Numbered from the stretch's first letter, positions 12,610 to 23,771 are shown. The stretch is 64,000 bases of DNA from Dysidea avara (GCF_963678975.1 NC_089276.1:1302001-1366000); one strand, 5' to 3'. Numbers and translations: made by a program. Notes: generated by a model from the sequence alone, not told the origin.

Positions 12610-12978
12610 CATCAAAAGTGACACATGCCGCCAAAAATGCCACCTTTAAAAATCATTGTTGAGACATCTTATATGACGAAAACCACCTTTATGGAATAAT
12701 ACTAATCCATCTAACATGAAATACTGTAAACAAGAAAACACTTTCAGGTGGCCGGATATAGAATTTTAAAAAAATTGCCAAAACTCAAAATTTGGTTACT
12801 CACTGACCACAGTCACAAACCTAGAGACCAGCGCACGGCCACCATTTCACGCCACAATAACAAACTCACTGGTGGGATGTGCCTTTTGGGGTTCCAATGA
12901 GTATGCTCCATCTGCCCCTTGTCTTTCCTTTTATCTTCAATCAGGTTGGTTGTCTTCTTCTTCAAGCATCAAAACCAT
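12610..12978 (-). repeat. Inverted copy of the 7342-7680 segment
   Basis: The reverse complement matches 7342-7680, including the exon-like frame (ATG at 12978), the GTGAGT donor (12869-12864) and about 250 bp of intron-like sequence with ATTCTATATCCG. The exon copy is 8 nt longer and frame-shifted, so this copy is not coding. Confidence 0.75.
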
Positions 12979-13665
12979 ATTATATATGTGGCTCAATACA
13001 AGGTATATTTTGTCTTACTTTTGCTTTTATTCATCCCTGTAACCAGTTACAGACATCTTAAACCCTCATCCATTCTTCATAGTCAATCTTACTACTGCTC
13101 ATTGTCACTTCGACTTTAGCCAACGCCTGGACTGTGATTGATGAAGAGATTTGTTATAGACGGACTAATACTCTACAGTTTGTTCCTTCGAACACACTGA
13201 TTCAGCCACTTGCCGAACAAGATCTGCGTGTGATTGGCTACTAAATACTTGAGTGGATAGTTTGGCTGACGAGAAGATTTATTACTTCATCCTGGTACTC
13301 AAGACTTTTAAAAAAGGAGTTGTTCGTTCGAACAACTTCTGAATAGAACGACCATCCCGGCCGGCTTCAGACTGAAGGCCTACTCTGATCCTATACTAGC
13401 TACTTGTACTAAGACAGGCCATAGACCTAAGCGCCACTGCTACTATGATCAGAGGTAACTTATGCATGGTACTACGGGCCTATGCACTTCCAATTTTTGG
13501 CACAGCACATACTTTAATAAGCCGTTCAGGAACTTGATAGCAATATAGTTTATAGCTATGTCACCTCGTAGCTAGTTGTTATGTGCCTCATATATAGTTG
13601 TCATGTGTATGTTTCTTATTTACTACAGATAGCTAATATAGTATTGAGTTTACCTATGGTGTGTC
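12979..13665. other. No gene recognised
   Basis: Unique-looking, moderately GC-balanced DNA. Two short overlapping frames at 12879-13119 (+) have no recognisable features. Nothing else is supported. Confidence 0.5.
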
Positions 13666-13977
13666 ATGCCCTCTAAAGAAAAGAAGAAACGGGAAAGGGA
13701 TGGAACCTATTCGCGAATCCGTAAAGCTGAACTGATAGGAAAGAATATTTTCATAATTATTATTACAGTGATCTGAAGCTTGGCCAACAGAGGTCAGCAG
13801 CAAGTTCCAAATCCTCCTACAATAAGGATGTTGAAAAAAAACAGGGAGGCTGCTGCTGTAAGATCTAAAAGGTCTTATGATAAAGATGTTGAAAAGAGCA
13901 GGGAGGCCACTGCAGTAAGATCTAAAAAGGCGTATGATAAGGATGTCAAGATCATGCAGAGATTTAAGTATCGATGA
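13666..13977 (+). pseudogene. N-terminal relic of a transposon-type ORF with RSK.YDKD repeats
   Basis: It begins MPSKEKKKRERDGTYSRIRK at 13666, a highly basic start, and runs into a stop at about 13773. A second frame (13780-13977) encodes two tandem ~18-residue repeats of the form SREA.AVRSK.(S/A)YDKDV. Basic repeats of this kind precede the main domains of some large transposon proteins in early animals. That link is from memory and uncertain. The reading shifts frame at least once and nothing follows it. A short AT-rich intron with an acceptor near 13768 is possible. 13978-14288 shows nothing further. Confidence 0.5.
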
Positions 13978-14288
13978 TGAGTTTTTAGTTTACATTATAA
14001 ACATCATTGAACTTTGCAACAAGGCATTCATTTGTATTATGTCCTTCCTAAGGGATTCATTAACAGCAGTGACATACATATGAATGGTAGCATCATTTGG
14101 TGATCTCAATGCATACCTATAGAAAAGTAAATACATTTCATGCATGCTAAATAAAAACACTACAATTATATTTCCACACCTGTACTTCTACAATAAAGTT
14201 TATTATCTTTCATACATAGTAACATAACAAGGCATTAGTACACTTATAGCTACAGCTAACTATATACCTGAGCTAAAAAACTCAACAA

Positions 14289-14607
14289 ACTAGTATATCA
14301 AAAAAATTTGAATTTAAAAGTGAAGTAGGGATCTATGCTACAGAAACCACTGAAACAAGGATTGTTAAGCTACAATCATGACATCAAATCACAATCAAAC
14401 AATACAACCACTGATCCCTACTGTGGTGAGGTGCCAACATCTATATCTAAGTTTCATTATGGCACCTCACCACAGTAGGGATCAGTGGTTGTATTGTTTG
14501 ATTGTGATTTGATGTCACAATTGTAGCGTAACAATCCTTGTTTCAGTGGTTTCTGTAGCATAGATCCCTACTTCACTTTTAAATTCAAATTTGTTTGATA
14601 TACTAGT
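14289..14607. repeat. Near-perfect hairpin element (MITE-like)
   Basis: Arms of about 145 bp (14289-14435 and 14461-14607) are almost exact reverse complements around a 25-bp loop. The tips read ACTAGTATATCA and TGATATACTAGT. GTGGTGAGGTGCC sits beside the loop. If transcribed it would fold into a long double-stranded stem. Diverged relatives lie at 4431 and 43300. Confidence 0.9.
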
Positions 14608-15459
14608 ATAATTTATAATTTAAACCCAGTTTTAACTCTGCCTGGATCATTTCATTAAACCATTTGAACTAGCTTTGTAATGCTTCATTATGTGTTAGAC
14701 AGTTGTTGACTGCTATTAGAAACACCTTCCAATTCCAATACAATCAGGAAAGCATTGAATCCTATGGACAAGGGAGTGTGTAACTCTATACACTACCAAT
14801 GCTATGGGCAAAATGAATAAGCTGCCACTTCATCGTATTCTATGAAGGCAGCCAAGCTGGCTTCGATAGGTGGCTGTCAAAATTGAAGGATAACTTTACA
14901 ATGGTCGAGTTAAGTAATTTCATATCACTTGTAAATACAGAAAGGCTACCCTGTTATACCTGTGCATTATTTTTCCGTCATGCCATTCAACTTCATTTCC
15001 ATAGCTTTGTTTCAGTGATGCTGGTAATGTGATGTACTCGAGCATGCATCTCTGTATAATGTACTAATGAGGAATTTTCTAAAGTTACCTATTTATAGCA
15101 CACAGCAGCCATTTACATGCTCCCTTGTCCATAGGATTTGATGTACTCCTGACACAAATATATCTTCATTCCATAGTGTACAGGGAAACATGTGATGTGC
15201 CAATACATCCACTTGTTCGTATAGTGTTAATATGATTTTGGCATCCAGCCACTAAGTGATATTCTTGAGTGTACAGTAATACCTACTCTAAGCATCAGCA
15301 ACTACAACCAATGATTATTAGAGGTCCTTAGTATTAGCTCAGGTGATCTATGAATGTTGACAAGCAGCAAATTTAAAAACTACCAGATGAAAGTGCAGGG
15401 GTGATTACTGGTTAGAATCATTAGAACTATCAATACTACATGTTATTTGGAAGTAACAA
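14608..15459. other. No gene recognised
   Basis: AT-rich DNA without a convincing reading frame. The string CAAGGGAGTGTGTAA (about 14770) and ACATGCTCCCTTGTCC (about 15117) are partly inverted and may bound an old TIR element of about 370 bp. Confidence 0.4.
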
Positions 15460-15625
15460 GCTCCTGGTAATAGACCAATAGTACAAGCTCCTGGTAATAG
15501 TGTAACAATGTTAGTGGTTAGAATGTCTTGTACTGTTCATGTATGTGGTTAAAAACACCTAGGGTATGTGGTTAAAAACACCTCAAGTAATGTGGTTAAA
15601 AACAACCTTGGTTAAAAACATTTAT
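15460..15625 (+). repeat. Short tandem repeats upstream of the 15727 gene
   Basis: CAAGCTCCTGGTAATAG occurs twice (about 15459 and 15483). TATGTGGTTAAAAACACCT-type units occur three to four times (15540-15625). They sit 60-260 bp upstream of a TATA box. They could be promoter elements or simple duplications. Confidence 0.7.
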
Positions 15626-15685
15626 GGCTGCAAGGGAATTACCACATTCACTAAATATAGCAGACTATGATTGACATAATGTGAG

Positions 15686-15693
15686 TATAAATA
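15686..15693 (+). promoter_or_regulatory. TATA box of the 262-residue gene
   Basis: TATAAATA lies 34 bp upstream of the chosen ATG (15727), an unusually tight spacing that implies a short 5' leader. No other core motif is clear. Confidence 0.5.
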
Positions 15694-15726
15694 ACCAGAC
15701 TGGTATAACTACAAGTGCATAAGAAG

Positions 15727-16515
15727 ATGGCTACAAGGGGGGAGAGACCTAAAGTACCAAAGCTGGAAAGCATCACTACTGCTAAGATCTTGGCAAGACT
15801 AAAAGAGAAGGGTGGTGATAACACAGAATTCTTCTACCTCTATGTGTCAACAGCTGGTAAGGAGAGGAAAAAGCGACAGCAAAGAGTACAAGTACTACCT
15901 CAAGGACAACAACAGCTCTCCTTCATTACCCAAGCTGAAGAAAATCCAGTAGAAGATGATGATGATGAGATCACAGACAGTGATGAAGAAGAAGATAAGG
16001 ACACAGACAATCAAGATGATGACAGAGATGATCAAGATGACAGAATGGACAGTCAAGATAACAGAACATACAGTCAAGATGATCAAACTGGTGCAAATGT
16101 ATCATTTGGTTCTCAGCCATCACAATCCTCCTCTCTAAGTCTGCCATTATCAGAAGATAAGGCTAGACAAGAAGCCATGAATCATGTACACAAAGTCATT
16201 CTACCATCACTTTTAGGACAGGATGGGTGGCAAAAGGTTTACGACAAAGACACCAAGCTGACTTACCGAGCACTCTATTTCAACATCATTGAACAGAGCC
16301 CTACTGAAGATGAGCCCACCTTTGTTCAACGAGTTGGTCAGATACGACACAAAATAGCTCATGAAGCCAAGACACTGATGAAAGATCGTGAGGTTAACTT
16401 CAAGATCAACTCCCTTCTGTCCAAACCATTTCTATACAATGAGAAAGCTCTGGAGGAGAGAGCTACACAAACACAACCACCAGGACCGAAGCAGAGGACA
16501 CTGGACTATTATTAG
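15727..16515 (+). CDS. Acidic 262-residue protein, unknown function
   Basis: This single uninterrupted frame starts at ATG 15727 (MATRGERPKVPKLESITTAK), just after a TATA box. A polyadenylation signal follows at 16614. Residues 1-60 are basic with a lysine-rich stretch (GKERKKRQQR). Residues about 75-120 are extremely acidic with repeated DDQDD, DSQDN and YSQDD units. Residues about 140-262 form a conserved-looking domain (HKVILPSLLGQDGW and NSLLSKPFLY) ending in KQRTLDYY. The C-terminal QRTLDYY resembles but does not match a PCNA-binding motif. The decayed copy at 8060-8616 ends QTTLDFQTQ. The existence of copies, an intronless frame and transposon-rich surroundings suggest a mobile or retrocopied origin. 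I do not recognise the family. Confidence 0.7.
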   Translation: MATRGERPKVPKLESITTAKILARLKEKGGDNTEFFYLYVSTAGKERKKRQQRVQVLPQGQQQLSFITQAEENPVEDDDDEITDSDEEEDKDTDNQDDDRDDQDDRMDSQDNRTYSQDDQTGANVSFGSQPSQSSSLSLPLSEDKARQEAMNHVHKVILPSLLGQDGWQKVYDKDTKLTYRALYFNIIEQSPTEDEPTFVQRVGQIRHKIAHEAKTLMKDREVNFKINSLLSKPFLYNEKALEERATQTQPPGPKQRTLDYY

Positions 16516-16613
16516 TGACAGTAATAACTGTGACTTCAGTGTTAGTGATGTTTTACGGGGTACGTTATTTTACGGTGTCGTATATAACATGTACAATGGT
16601 GCTTGGAGTACAA

Positions 16614-16619
16614 AATAAA
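16614..16619 (+). terminator. Polyadenylation signal AATAAA
   Basis: AATAAA lies about 100 bp after the stop codon of the 15727-16515 gene. Confidence 0.55.
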
Positions 16620-16742
16620 GAAATAGTATTTGGTAGACCAGTCAAATGCTCTGTCAACAATACACACTACACCAACACAAATTATACTGGATCAATTGGA
16701 GTAGTCCATAGGTCTACTGAAACTGCAAATGGCAAGTGATAA

Positions 16743-16811
<69 letters not shown>
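16743..16811 (+). repeat. (CA)n microsatellite
   Basis: About 34 uninterrupted CA units. Confidence 0.98.
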
Positions 16812-16814
<3 letters not shown>

Positions 16815-17396
16815 AGATAACATCTCCTCATGGCATTAATAAAGATGATTTTCCAATGTTTGGTGTGCCTAGGACCATGATACTTATCCCCTGTATAAAC
16901 AAGGATCACATGATCTCACATGACCACTACTTACTTTATTGGGTACCACACCTCCTGCCAAATCAATCATACATGGTAATATCTGTGGGGTATACATTAC
17001 AACACTATTACTGTAACATGTTCACATTAAGCTGATAACTAATAAAATAACTAGTGAATTTATCTTGTTGGGTACATCGTGAAGGACTAAAGAACAAACT
17101 GTCTTCGTTTGGTTCATTGGGAAGATGACCCTCCATTTATAAGGGTTCACTTGTAGGAAATGTACAGAGAAAGAATGCTGTACTTTATTGCACTGCTGTG
17201 CACGTGTACTAAAATACAGCATAAGGGTATGTGTTGAGATGCTTATACAGCATGAAGAGCGCCGTATAAGTTTTGAAAGTGTTAAATGTTTTTCATACAC
17301 ATATGAGCATACAGTGCCTCAAGCCCTTTTATTGTGTACTTTGCTTGGAGCGTCTATCTGAGTACTCAATTTTCAGCCATCAGACTATCAGTAAGC
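16812..17396. other. No gene established; weak MTG1-like hint
   Basis: The minus strand at about 17115-17035 reads CSLVLHDVPN..INSLV, faintly like the VIGVPNVGKSSLINSL P-loop region expected downstream of the MTG1 exons. The GKSS core itself is absent, so this may be chance. Nothing else is recognised. Confidence 0.2.
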
Positions 17397-17908
17397 AGTG
17401 TTGGGACAGTTACTTGGTAAAAGTAACTAGTTACATATTACATATTGCTTGCAACTGAACTATTTAGTTACAGTTACATATTACCCATAAAATAAAGTAA
17501 CTATAATAATATTACATATTATATTACTTTGTGTCCACAGCCTTAAGCTGTCATGTGTGAAACTACCACCTTATCACGTGACATGACTGCACTGTTGGGC
17601 AATGTGCAAATCTTGGTTATAAGTAAGAAGCTGGTGAATAAGCTTCATTCAGTAGGCTTCATTACTTCGTTGTGGCTAGGCATTACTGAGTGGATTACTA
17701 ACGAAACTAGCAACGTCATTACTTGTAGTAATAATATTAGATTCATTACAGTAACTATATTACTTAGGTAACGCGTTACATTTGCAAGTAAACTAACTTG
17801 AGTTATACTACCTGTTTTTACAGCTTATTTTGTTATATTACTTAGTTACCAAAAAGGGTAATAATATTATGTAATGCATTACTCATGTAAGGCGTTACTC
17901 CCAACACT
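17397..17908 (+). mobile_element. hAT-type MITE, GTTACTT-rich, copy 1
   Basis: Starts CAGTGTTGGG and ends CCCAACACT, with GTAACTAGTTACATATTACA inside and many GTTAC/GTAAC words. The whole sequence is colinear with 46204-46729. ATCAGTA occurs at both flanks. It is non-coding. Confidence 0.85.
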
Positions 17909-18232
17909 ATCAGTAGTGTTTCATATAATTTATTTTTCTAGTCACAGAACAAACTGGTTGGATTAGTTTGGCTAGTTTTAGCAATTTACAATGTCACACA
18001 TGTGACTATCATGCTGTTTAAGTGGGGTTGTTTCCATTTCTTACATCACCCCGATTATCCACACACGGGTAGATACAGTAATGTGTGATAATTGTCTATA
18101 CAGTGAAAATATATAGCACACGTTGGCACTTTGATCTCTCCCACACAAAGTAAATTTTTAGTGGACAAATTGGTAGTGTAAGTCCGCTAAATTTCAAGCC
18201 TGTGTACATGTGAACCTACCACATGAACATAC

Positions 18233-21055
18233 CTCTTTTTTGATATACTCATCATATTGCACCTTACTGACCACTGCAAACACTTTGTGATTACCACGAT
18301 GACGTAGAGCTGTCACAAATTTCTGAAATTAAACAGTCACCCATATCACGCATGATGTACACTGTTTGTACTGGCACAAATAGCCTAGAATTTGTACATT
18401 TGGTAGGAAAGCTTGTTATAAAAGCTTAACTTCAGCTGTGGCACCCTCTAAATAAATTGTATTGACATTAGTTAGCTTATCAGTAACTCATTTATCAACC
18501 CCAATGGTCTTAGGCAATGATAAAAGTGTTGACAAAATTCTGTTAATTTAAATGCTGAACTTCATTCAAATATTCTAATAGAACATACACTTACACACAA
18601 ATTACTCCAATTGAGGTATGGATAAACAAGGATTGGAAAACTGAGGAGCTACTGCAGGTCTAAAAGACTGGTTTCCATACACTGACAAGTGCCTGATTGT
18701 TTTAATACCTATGATTCTATTGAGGTCCTGATGGGGGCATGAAAAATAAAATGTTGCTCACAAGTGTTGCTACCACCGTGGATTCTTTTGGTATTGTAAA
18801 CAGGATTGTAAAAAGGATTGTAAAACTAACACAGTAGAGAAATGCCAGTAATGTTTGACAAGATTGTACTTGCACAATGCTTCAGTTTGCATCAATAAAA
18901 CCATTAAAATTAGTTGCATGCCATTACCACCAGGTTTTGTTCTGCAGTTAATCAAATGAGTACGGGAAAATCCATCAATGTGCAGGCATTACTTTCATTT
19001 CAGTATACAAGCAACTAAGGTAACTAATGTAGTTGTCTGTGGCTGTATGGAAACCAGCCTTAAGGTACTGTTGCAGGGAACCCAACACTTCTGAAATTGT
19101 GTATGAGATTTCCACTGTGACTTCTGTTGATTTCACTGATATAATTTATAGCCTATGAAAAATCTATCTAATTCACAGAGAATCATGGAGGTTGCAGGTT
19201 AGATTTCTGATTTCTACCACACAAGCGTACAAGATTTCTTGAAGTGTCAGATCCCTAAAACATAGTGCAACAGTACTATAAGTGACCAGATCTGTGAAAG
19301 CAATCGATTTGTACAGCAAGTATAGGGAAATAAATTACAAGCACTTACAAAAACAGTTGTAACTTATGAACAAAATGACGTTCGGAGTTGAAATTTGTAC
19401 CATCATGTTCACCATGAATAGAGGAATCAATTACTGGGTAAGTTTATCCATTTTATTATGTTTCTTCACTGCATACAAAGGCAAATTTTGTGAAGAAATA
19501 TTGATTGCATACATTCGCTTCAATGTGATGTAAACAAACGCTCATAACTTGCTTGTCTTTGGGTCTACTGCAACAAGACAAAGATTTTCCAACTCCTACA
19601 AATAAGATGATATCCCGGATTTTATTGTTAGTCCCTTCCTTCACTATACTAGGAAAAAGGCATTCAAAAATTTACTATTTTTTTCAATACGCAAGTATTT
19701 CACAAATTGTATTCAATGTTTTATACTGTAAATTTAGGCTTGTGCGATTATGTTGGGGTTTCACAGATCCGGTCACATATGTGCTAGCAGCTACCACCAA
19801 AGGGGCTTACAAGCAAGTTTATCATCTCTTCCACTGAGTTGGAAAGAGAGATGAGTTTGCTCACATGACAGCAGTATAGTCTCTCGTGGTCAGACTGCTA
19901 TCTCGCCTCTTCTTTTTCTTTGTGATGTCATTGGTTGGCAAGAATTACTGTTGACAGAGTTGTGAATTTCCACCAGCTTTGGTGATTTTGATTTCATTGG
20001 CTAGCTGTACATTGGCATGGCAGAACATAAATTTTACCTTTGAGCAGTACTGTTGCTACATACAGCTATGTAGCCTTTTTCTGGCAAGGACAGCAATCTG
20101 GCAAGGACAGCAAGAAACTATGGTAACTGTTTCACCTGTGAATGCAACTTGGTCAACAGTAATTCACCAGACCCTATCTCGCCGACCAATCGTCAAAGAA
20201 AAAGAGGAGAGATAGCAGTCTAGCCACGTGACACTAAGAGCACTACTCAGACAAATCAATCACTAAAAGTAGCCGACTGGCTACCGGTATAAATCTCCTC
20301 CAGAAAGTCAGATATCAACTAGTTTATTTAGTTATTTATTAGGCCACTCCAATTGGTAATTATGTTTCTGGTCCTTTGAAATAGTCTTTTGTGATTTACT
20401 GACTGTTCTATTAGAGTATATCGATCCATACTATGCACTCTGCCCATTTCTTGCAGGTTTTCACCGATAAAATACACTTAGATAGTTAGATTTAGCATAC
20501 TTGTTGCAGCTCAATACTTGTTTCTGAAATCCAGGTTTTTCAAAAAGCTGATGTGGCATTTTACCCATGTATTACTGAAATTTCACATTCTCCAAAAAGG
20601 ATGCAGGCGGTGGACCAGAAACACAGTTGGAGTGGCCTTACTTTACAGATCATTTAACACATGTTTTGAGTCCTCCACTCACTTTAGTACACTTATCATC
20701 AGCAAGGTCTATCTTGTTCAACACTAACATACGTTGCTTGCCTCCCAGCAGCTGACCTAGTCGTGGGTTACGACCTGACACTGGTACCTTGTGTAGTTGC
20801 TAAGGACCGTTGCTACCCCATATAAGCATGCGCGATAGGATACTCTGGCATCGTGGATTTCCAGCACAACGTCGCATCTCCTACCCCGACCCATTATCTG
20901 CTGTATCCCTAAACGAGTGTCATTTGCAGCACTGTTAAACATTCAGTAGCGCGCGCTCTAATACTCACCTTTTGACATAAATTATGTCCTGGAAATCATT
21001 GTATTACAGAACGATCTGGGATGACGAATTTACTTCTAAATGCGTTCACTGTCAT
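18233..21055 (-). CDS. MTG1: MTG1-like mitochondrial ribosome-associated GTPase (partial, exon 1 damaged)
   Basis: Four minus-strand exons line up in order with MTG1, a mitochondrial inner-membrane GTPase that helps assemble the mitoribosome. Exon 1 (21055-20969) ends in a FPGHMSKG-type motif. Exon 2 (20908-20844) gives CDVVLEIHDAR. Exon 3 (20787-20683) gives SGRNPRL, then LVLNKIDLADD with the NKxD nucleotide-binding motif. Exon 4 (18322-18233) aligns by length with the next ~30 residues. Donors are GTGAGT, GTATCC, GTGAGT and GTATGT; the phases agree. Introns 1 and 2 are 60 and 56 bp. Intron 3 is ~2.4 kb and holds four TIR elements. In exon 1 the tryptophan normally preceding FPGH is a TGA (20998-20996), and five extra bases follow (20983-20979), so either the gene is broken or it starts later (ATG 20978). 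The P-loop exons were not found. Confidence 0.7.
18665..19066. mobile_element. TIR element in MTG1 intron 3
   Basis: CTGGTTTCCATACA at about 18669 is inverted as TGTATGGAAACCAG at about 19044. About 400 bp, non-coding. Boundaries are approximate. Confidence 0.55.
19282..19776. mobile_element. TIR element in MTG1 intron 3
   Basis: GTGACCAGATCTGTGAAA at 19282 faces TTTCACAGATCCGGTCAC at 19776. The same terminal family (GTGACCGGAT) bounds the element at 22919-23175. An internal minus-strand frame containing VGVGKS is fortuitous. Confidence 0.7.
19884..20228. mobile_element. TIR element in MTG1 intron 3
   Basis: CAGACTGCTATCTC followed by CTTCTTTTTCTTTG at 19890-19921 is inverted at 20194-20222 (CAAAGAAAAAGAGGAGAGAT, then AGCAGTC). 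About 345 bp, non-coding. Confidence 0.7.
20341..20639. mobile_element. TIR element in MTG1 intron 3
   Basis: GGCCACTCCAATTGG at 20341 faces CAGTTGGAGTGGCC at 20639; TTTCTGGTCC and GGACCAGAAA lie just inside. It contains the dispersed motif at 20401-20426. The right half resembles the GCGGTGGATGAGAAAC end of the 48288-48753 element. Confidence 0.75.
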
Positions 21056-21621
21056 TGGAATCGATTCGATGAGGCCATCGCCATCATACTGGACTACTCC
21101 TAGGGTACGCGATTCGATCTTCTATTTTCGTGGACCTGTGAGAATGCGAGTGATACCGCGGACAAGGAAGAGTCCGGCAGAATTTGCAGGTTCATTTGGG
21201 TTGGATATATCGATTTAGGAGTGTAGGTACACGTGCTGTGCTTGGGTGCCATATTAGTTGAGTACATCGACCAGGGTCGGAGAACAGCACTCAAAAGATG
21301 GGGGGGAGGGAGGGGGCAAGTCATGTGGGGTGGATGTAAATTACAAAGTGTTTTAAAATCATTAGCTGTACTTCAGTGTGTTGCACACTAGCATGCTAGG
21401 AGCATGGAAGAATTTAGAAATTTGAATGCTCTGAGCCCCTGAATCTGAGAGTATTTTCAGTGGTACATGTGTATTCAAATAGGATACTCCTATAATATTA
21501 TAACGGTGACTATCATTAAGATACTGTAGATACAGCAGTAAATGAAGGCAAATGTGTTAATGGAGACAGATTGAATACCAGAACCAACTTATGTGATTCC
21601 ACTGATTGTTCTATTAGAGTA

Positions 21622-22846
21622 AGAATGCCTTCAATGAGTTAAATCGTCAAGTAACACTCCGAAACATTGAGGTCCTCTGCCCTTCTCTTGCTCCCATTTT
21701 AATTAACACTTATCGTACTGATGCTTTTTTGTTTACTGGAGGTCGTACCATCTTTTCTAGTGAAGGGACTACCCAGGGTGATCCTCTCGCTATGGCTATG
21801 TACACTATCGGTACTTTGCCCTTGATTTCTCGTCTTACTGGTCTAGTAAAGCAGTGCTGGTATGCTGATGACTCTGCTGCTGGTGGCAAGCTTTCCAAGC
21901 TTAAGCAATGGTGGGACTTGTTATCTTCTGTAGGGCCCCGTTATGGCTATTTTCCAAATGCTACTAAAACTATCTTGATAGTTAAAGCTATTTTCCTTGC
22001 CTGTGCGGCTAGGAGGCCTTGGTGTGTTTGATCCTTCGATTGTTGCGTCACAGCAGCGTTCCTGCTCTGTAGAAGTAAATGCTGGTCTCGTTGGCTTGAT
22101 TATCTCTCAGGTACATCAACTAGGTGACTGTCTTGATGCACAGGTTCACTTGCGATCCAAGTATCACTCTAGGAGCCATCAAGAGCAACTTCAATCTGCC
22201 AATCACTTGTTCCATGAACTTCCTCCTAGCATGTGTTCCTCAGTCATGTTGGCTCAGGAGAAGGGTGCATCGAATTGGCTCTCTTGTCTTCCATTGAAGT
22301 CGCATAATTTTGTGCTTCATAAAACTGCTTTTCGTGATGCAATTGCGCTTCGCTATCATTGGCTACCATCTGCCTGCCCTACTTCCTGTGCCTGTGGTCA
22401 CTCTTTTACCATAGAACATGCTCTGTCTTGCCCAAAAGGCGGGTTTCCTTCTCTGAGACATAATGAAGTGCGTGATCTAACTGCCAATTTACTTTCCGAG
22501 GTCTGTAACAATGTTGTCACTGAACCCCACCTTCAGCCTCTTTCTGGTGAGACCCTTCAATACAAAACAGCTAATCGTGATGATAACGCAAGGCTTGACA
22601 TATTGCAGCTAATGGTTTTTGGGGAGGACGATTTGAGAGGTCATACTTTGATGCCAGAATTTTTAACCCTAGTGCACCCTCAAATCAACCCCTACACTCT
22701 GCATACCAACGTCATGACAAGGAAAAGAGACGTGAATACCAACAACAGGTTCATGAAGTAGAGAATGCCTCGTTTACTCTCTTAATTTTTACCACTACTG
22801 GTGGAATGGGTGATGCTGCTACTCAGTTTTATAAGAGACTAGCATT
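21622..22846 (+). mobile_element. 5'-truncated LINE, upstream part
   Basis: It starts abruptly inside a reverse transcriptase. [13 protein letters not shown] and YADDSAAGG are RT motifs 4 and 5. The frame then changes near 22000, and [28 protein letters not shown] (a CxC-H-C zinc knuckle) and ARLDI follow. After another frameshift at about 22615 the text continues GFWGGRFERSYFDARIFNP and GGMGDAATQFYKRLA. The coding text stops mid-protein at 22846 and resumes at 30848. The left flank holds ATTAGAGTA (21613-21621), repeated after the poly-A, giving a 9-bp target duplication. The copy is dead because of frameshifts. Confidence 0.85.
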
Positions 22847-22918
22847 GTTACCTGCCCTACGTGCAGGTATTATAATAAAAAAATTAATGTAATAGTATAA
22901 AATAATTACAAAGACAGC

Positions 22919-23175
22919 ATATGTGACCGGATTTGCGAAAAGGTACCTTTTTCACACACAAAATTTGACCCATTTTATGAATTTTGAAGCTTCATAACTT
23001 TTCGATCATTTCATATAATTGTTTGAAATTTTCCATGAGTGTAGCTACAGTATCTAGCTGCATTTTGAAACTACGAGCAAGTTAATCAGTGTAAGGAGTC
23101 AAATGTTACACCATTTTGTTTGTTGGTATGTAAAATGTGTGGAAAAGGTACCTTTTCGCAAATCCGGTCACATAT
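22919..23175. mobile_element. MITE with 30-bp TIRs
   Basis: ATATGTGACCGGATTTGCG at 22919 is inverted exactly at 23175, continuing through AAAAGGTACC on both sides. Length 257 bp, non-coding. Confidence 0.85.
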
Positions 23176-23346
23176 TATGATTGCCTTTCTGGGTCATTGA
23201 AATTTACGGAGCAAATCACCATCTATTATAATGTAGAACTAAACACAATGCAGCTATATATTCAGTCATAATGCATTGCAACATTTTGGAGCATCAATCA
23301 TAAAATTGTGCATCGGTAGTGCAAAATAAAGTTGCTGGGAATGATA

Positions 23347-23768
23347 TTTGTACTATGCATAAACTATTTTTGGAGAACCCAGACAAATAAACACTTGCAC
23401 AATGGAGAGTACTTAAATATCCATAGCACGTGTACCCCTTTTGTTGAAGCAGATAAATTAAATAGTGTGAGCTGTGTATCTCCAAAACATGTTTACAAAG
23501 AGGCCTATTCCAGTAAATTCCAATAGGTCTCCAGCATAGCTAGTTGGATAGTATATATTTGTACTATGCATAAACTATTTTTGGAGAACCCAGACAAATA
23601 AACACTTGCACAATGGAGAACAGTGAAAATATTCATAGCATGTGTACCCCTTTTGTCCAAGCAGATTAATTAAATAGTGTGAGCTGCGTATCTCCAAAAC
23701 ATGTTTACAAAGAGGATTATTCCAGTAAATTCCAATAGGTCTCCAGCATAGCTAGTTGGATAGTATAA
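23347..23768 (+). repeat. Two 211-bp direct repeats upstream of the RPA-like gene
   Basis: TTTGTACTATGCATAAACTA starts at 23347 and again at 23558, and the two units stay ~95% alike to GGATAGTATA. The second copy ends in the TATA box used by the gene at 23818; in the first copy the same place reads TATATATTT. Confidence 0.9.
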
Positions 23769-23771
23769 ATA
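23764..23771 (+). promoter_or_regulatory. TATA box of the RPA-like gene
   Basis: TATAAATA 47 bp before the start codon at 23818, at the end of a duplicated upstream block. Confidence 0.55.

Noticed and set aside
15895-16138. Second-frame and antisense reading frames in the acidic gene
   Set aside because: They result from the repetitive GATGAT/CAAGAT composition of the acidic stretch and have no independent support.
19456-19644. VGVGKS sequence as a missing MTG1 P-loop exon
   Set aside because: It lies wholly inside a TIR element (19282-19776), the surrounding residues do not match a GTPase G1 region, and splice sites are not convincing.
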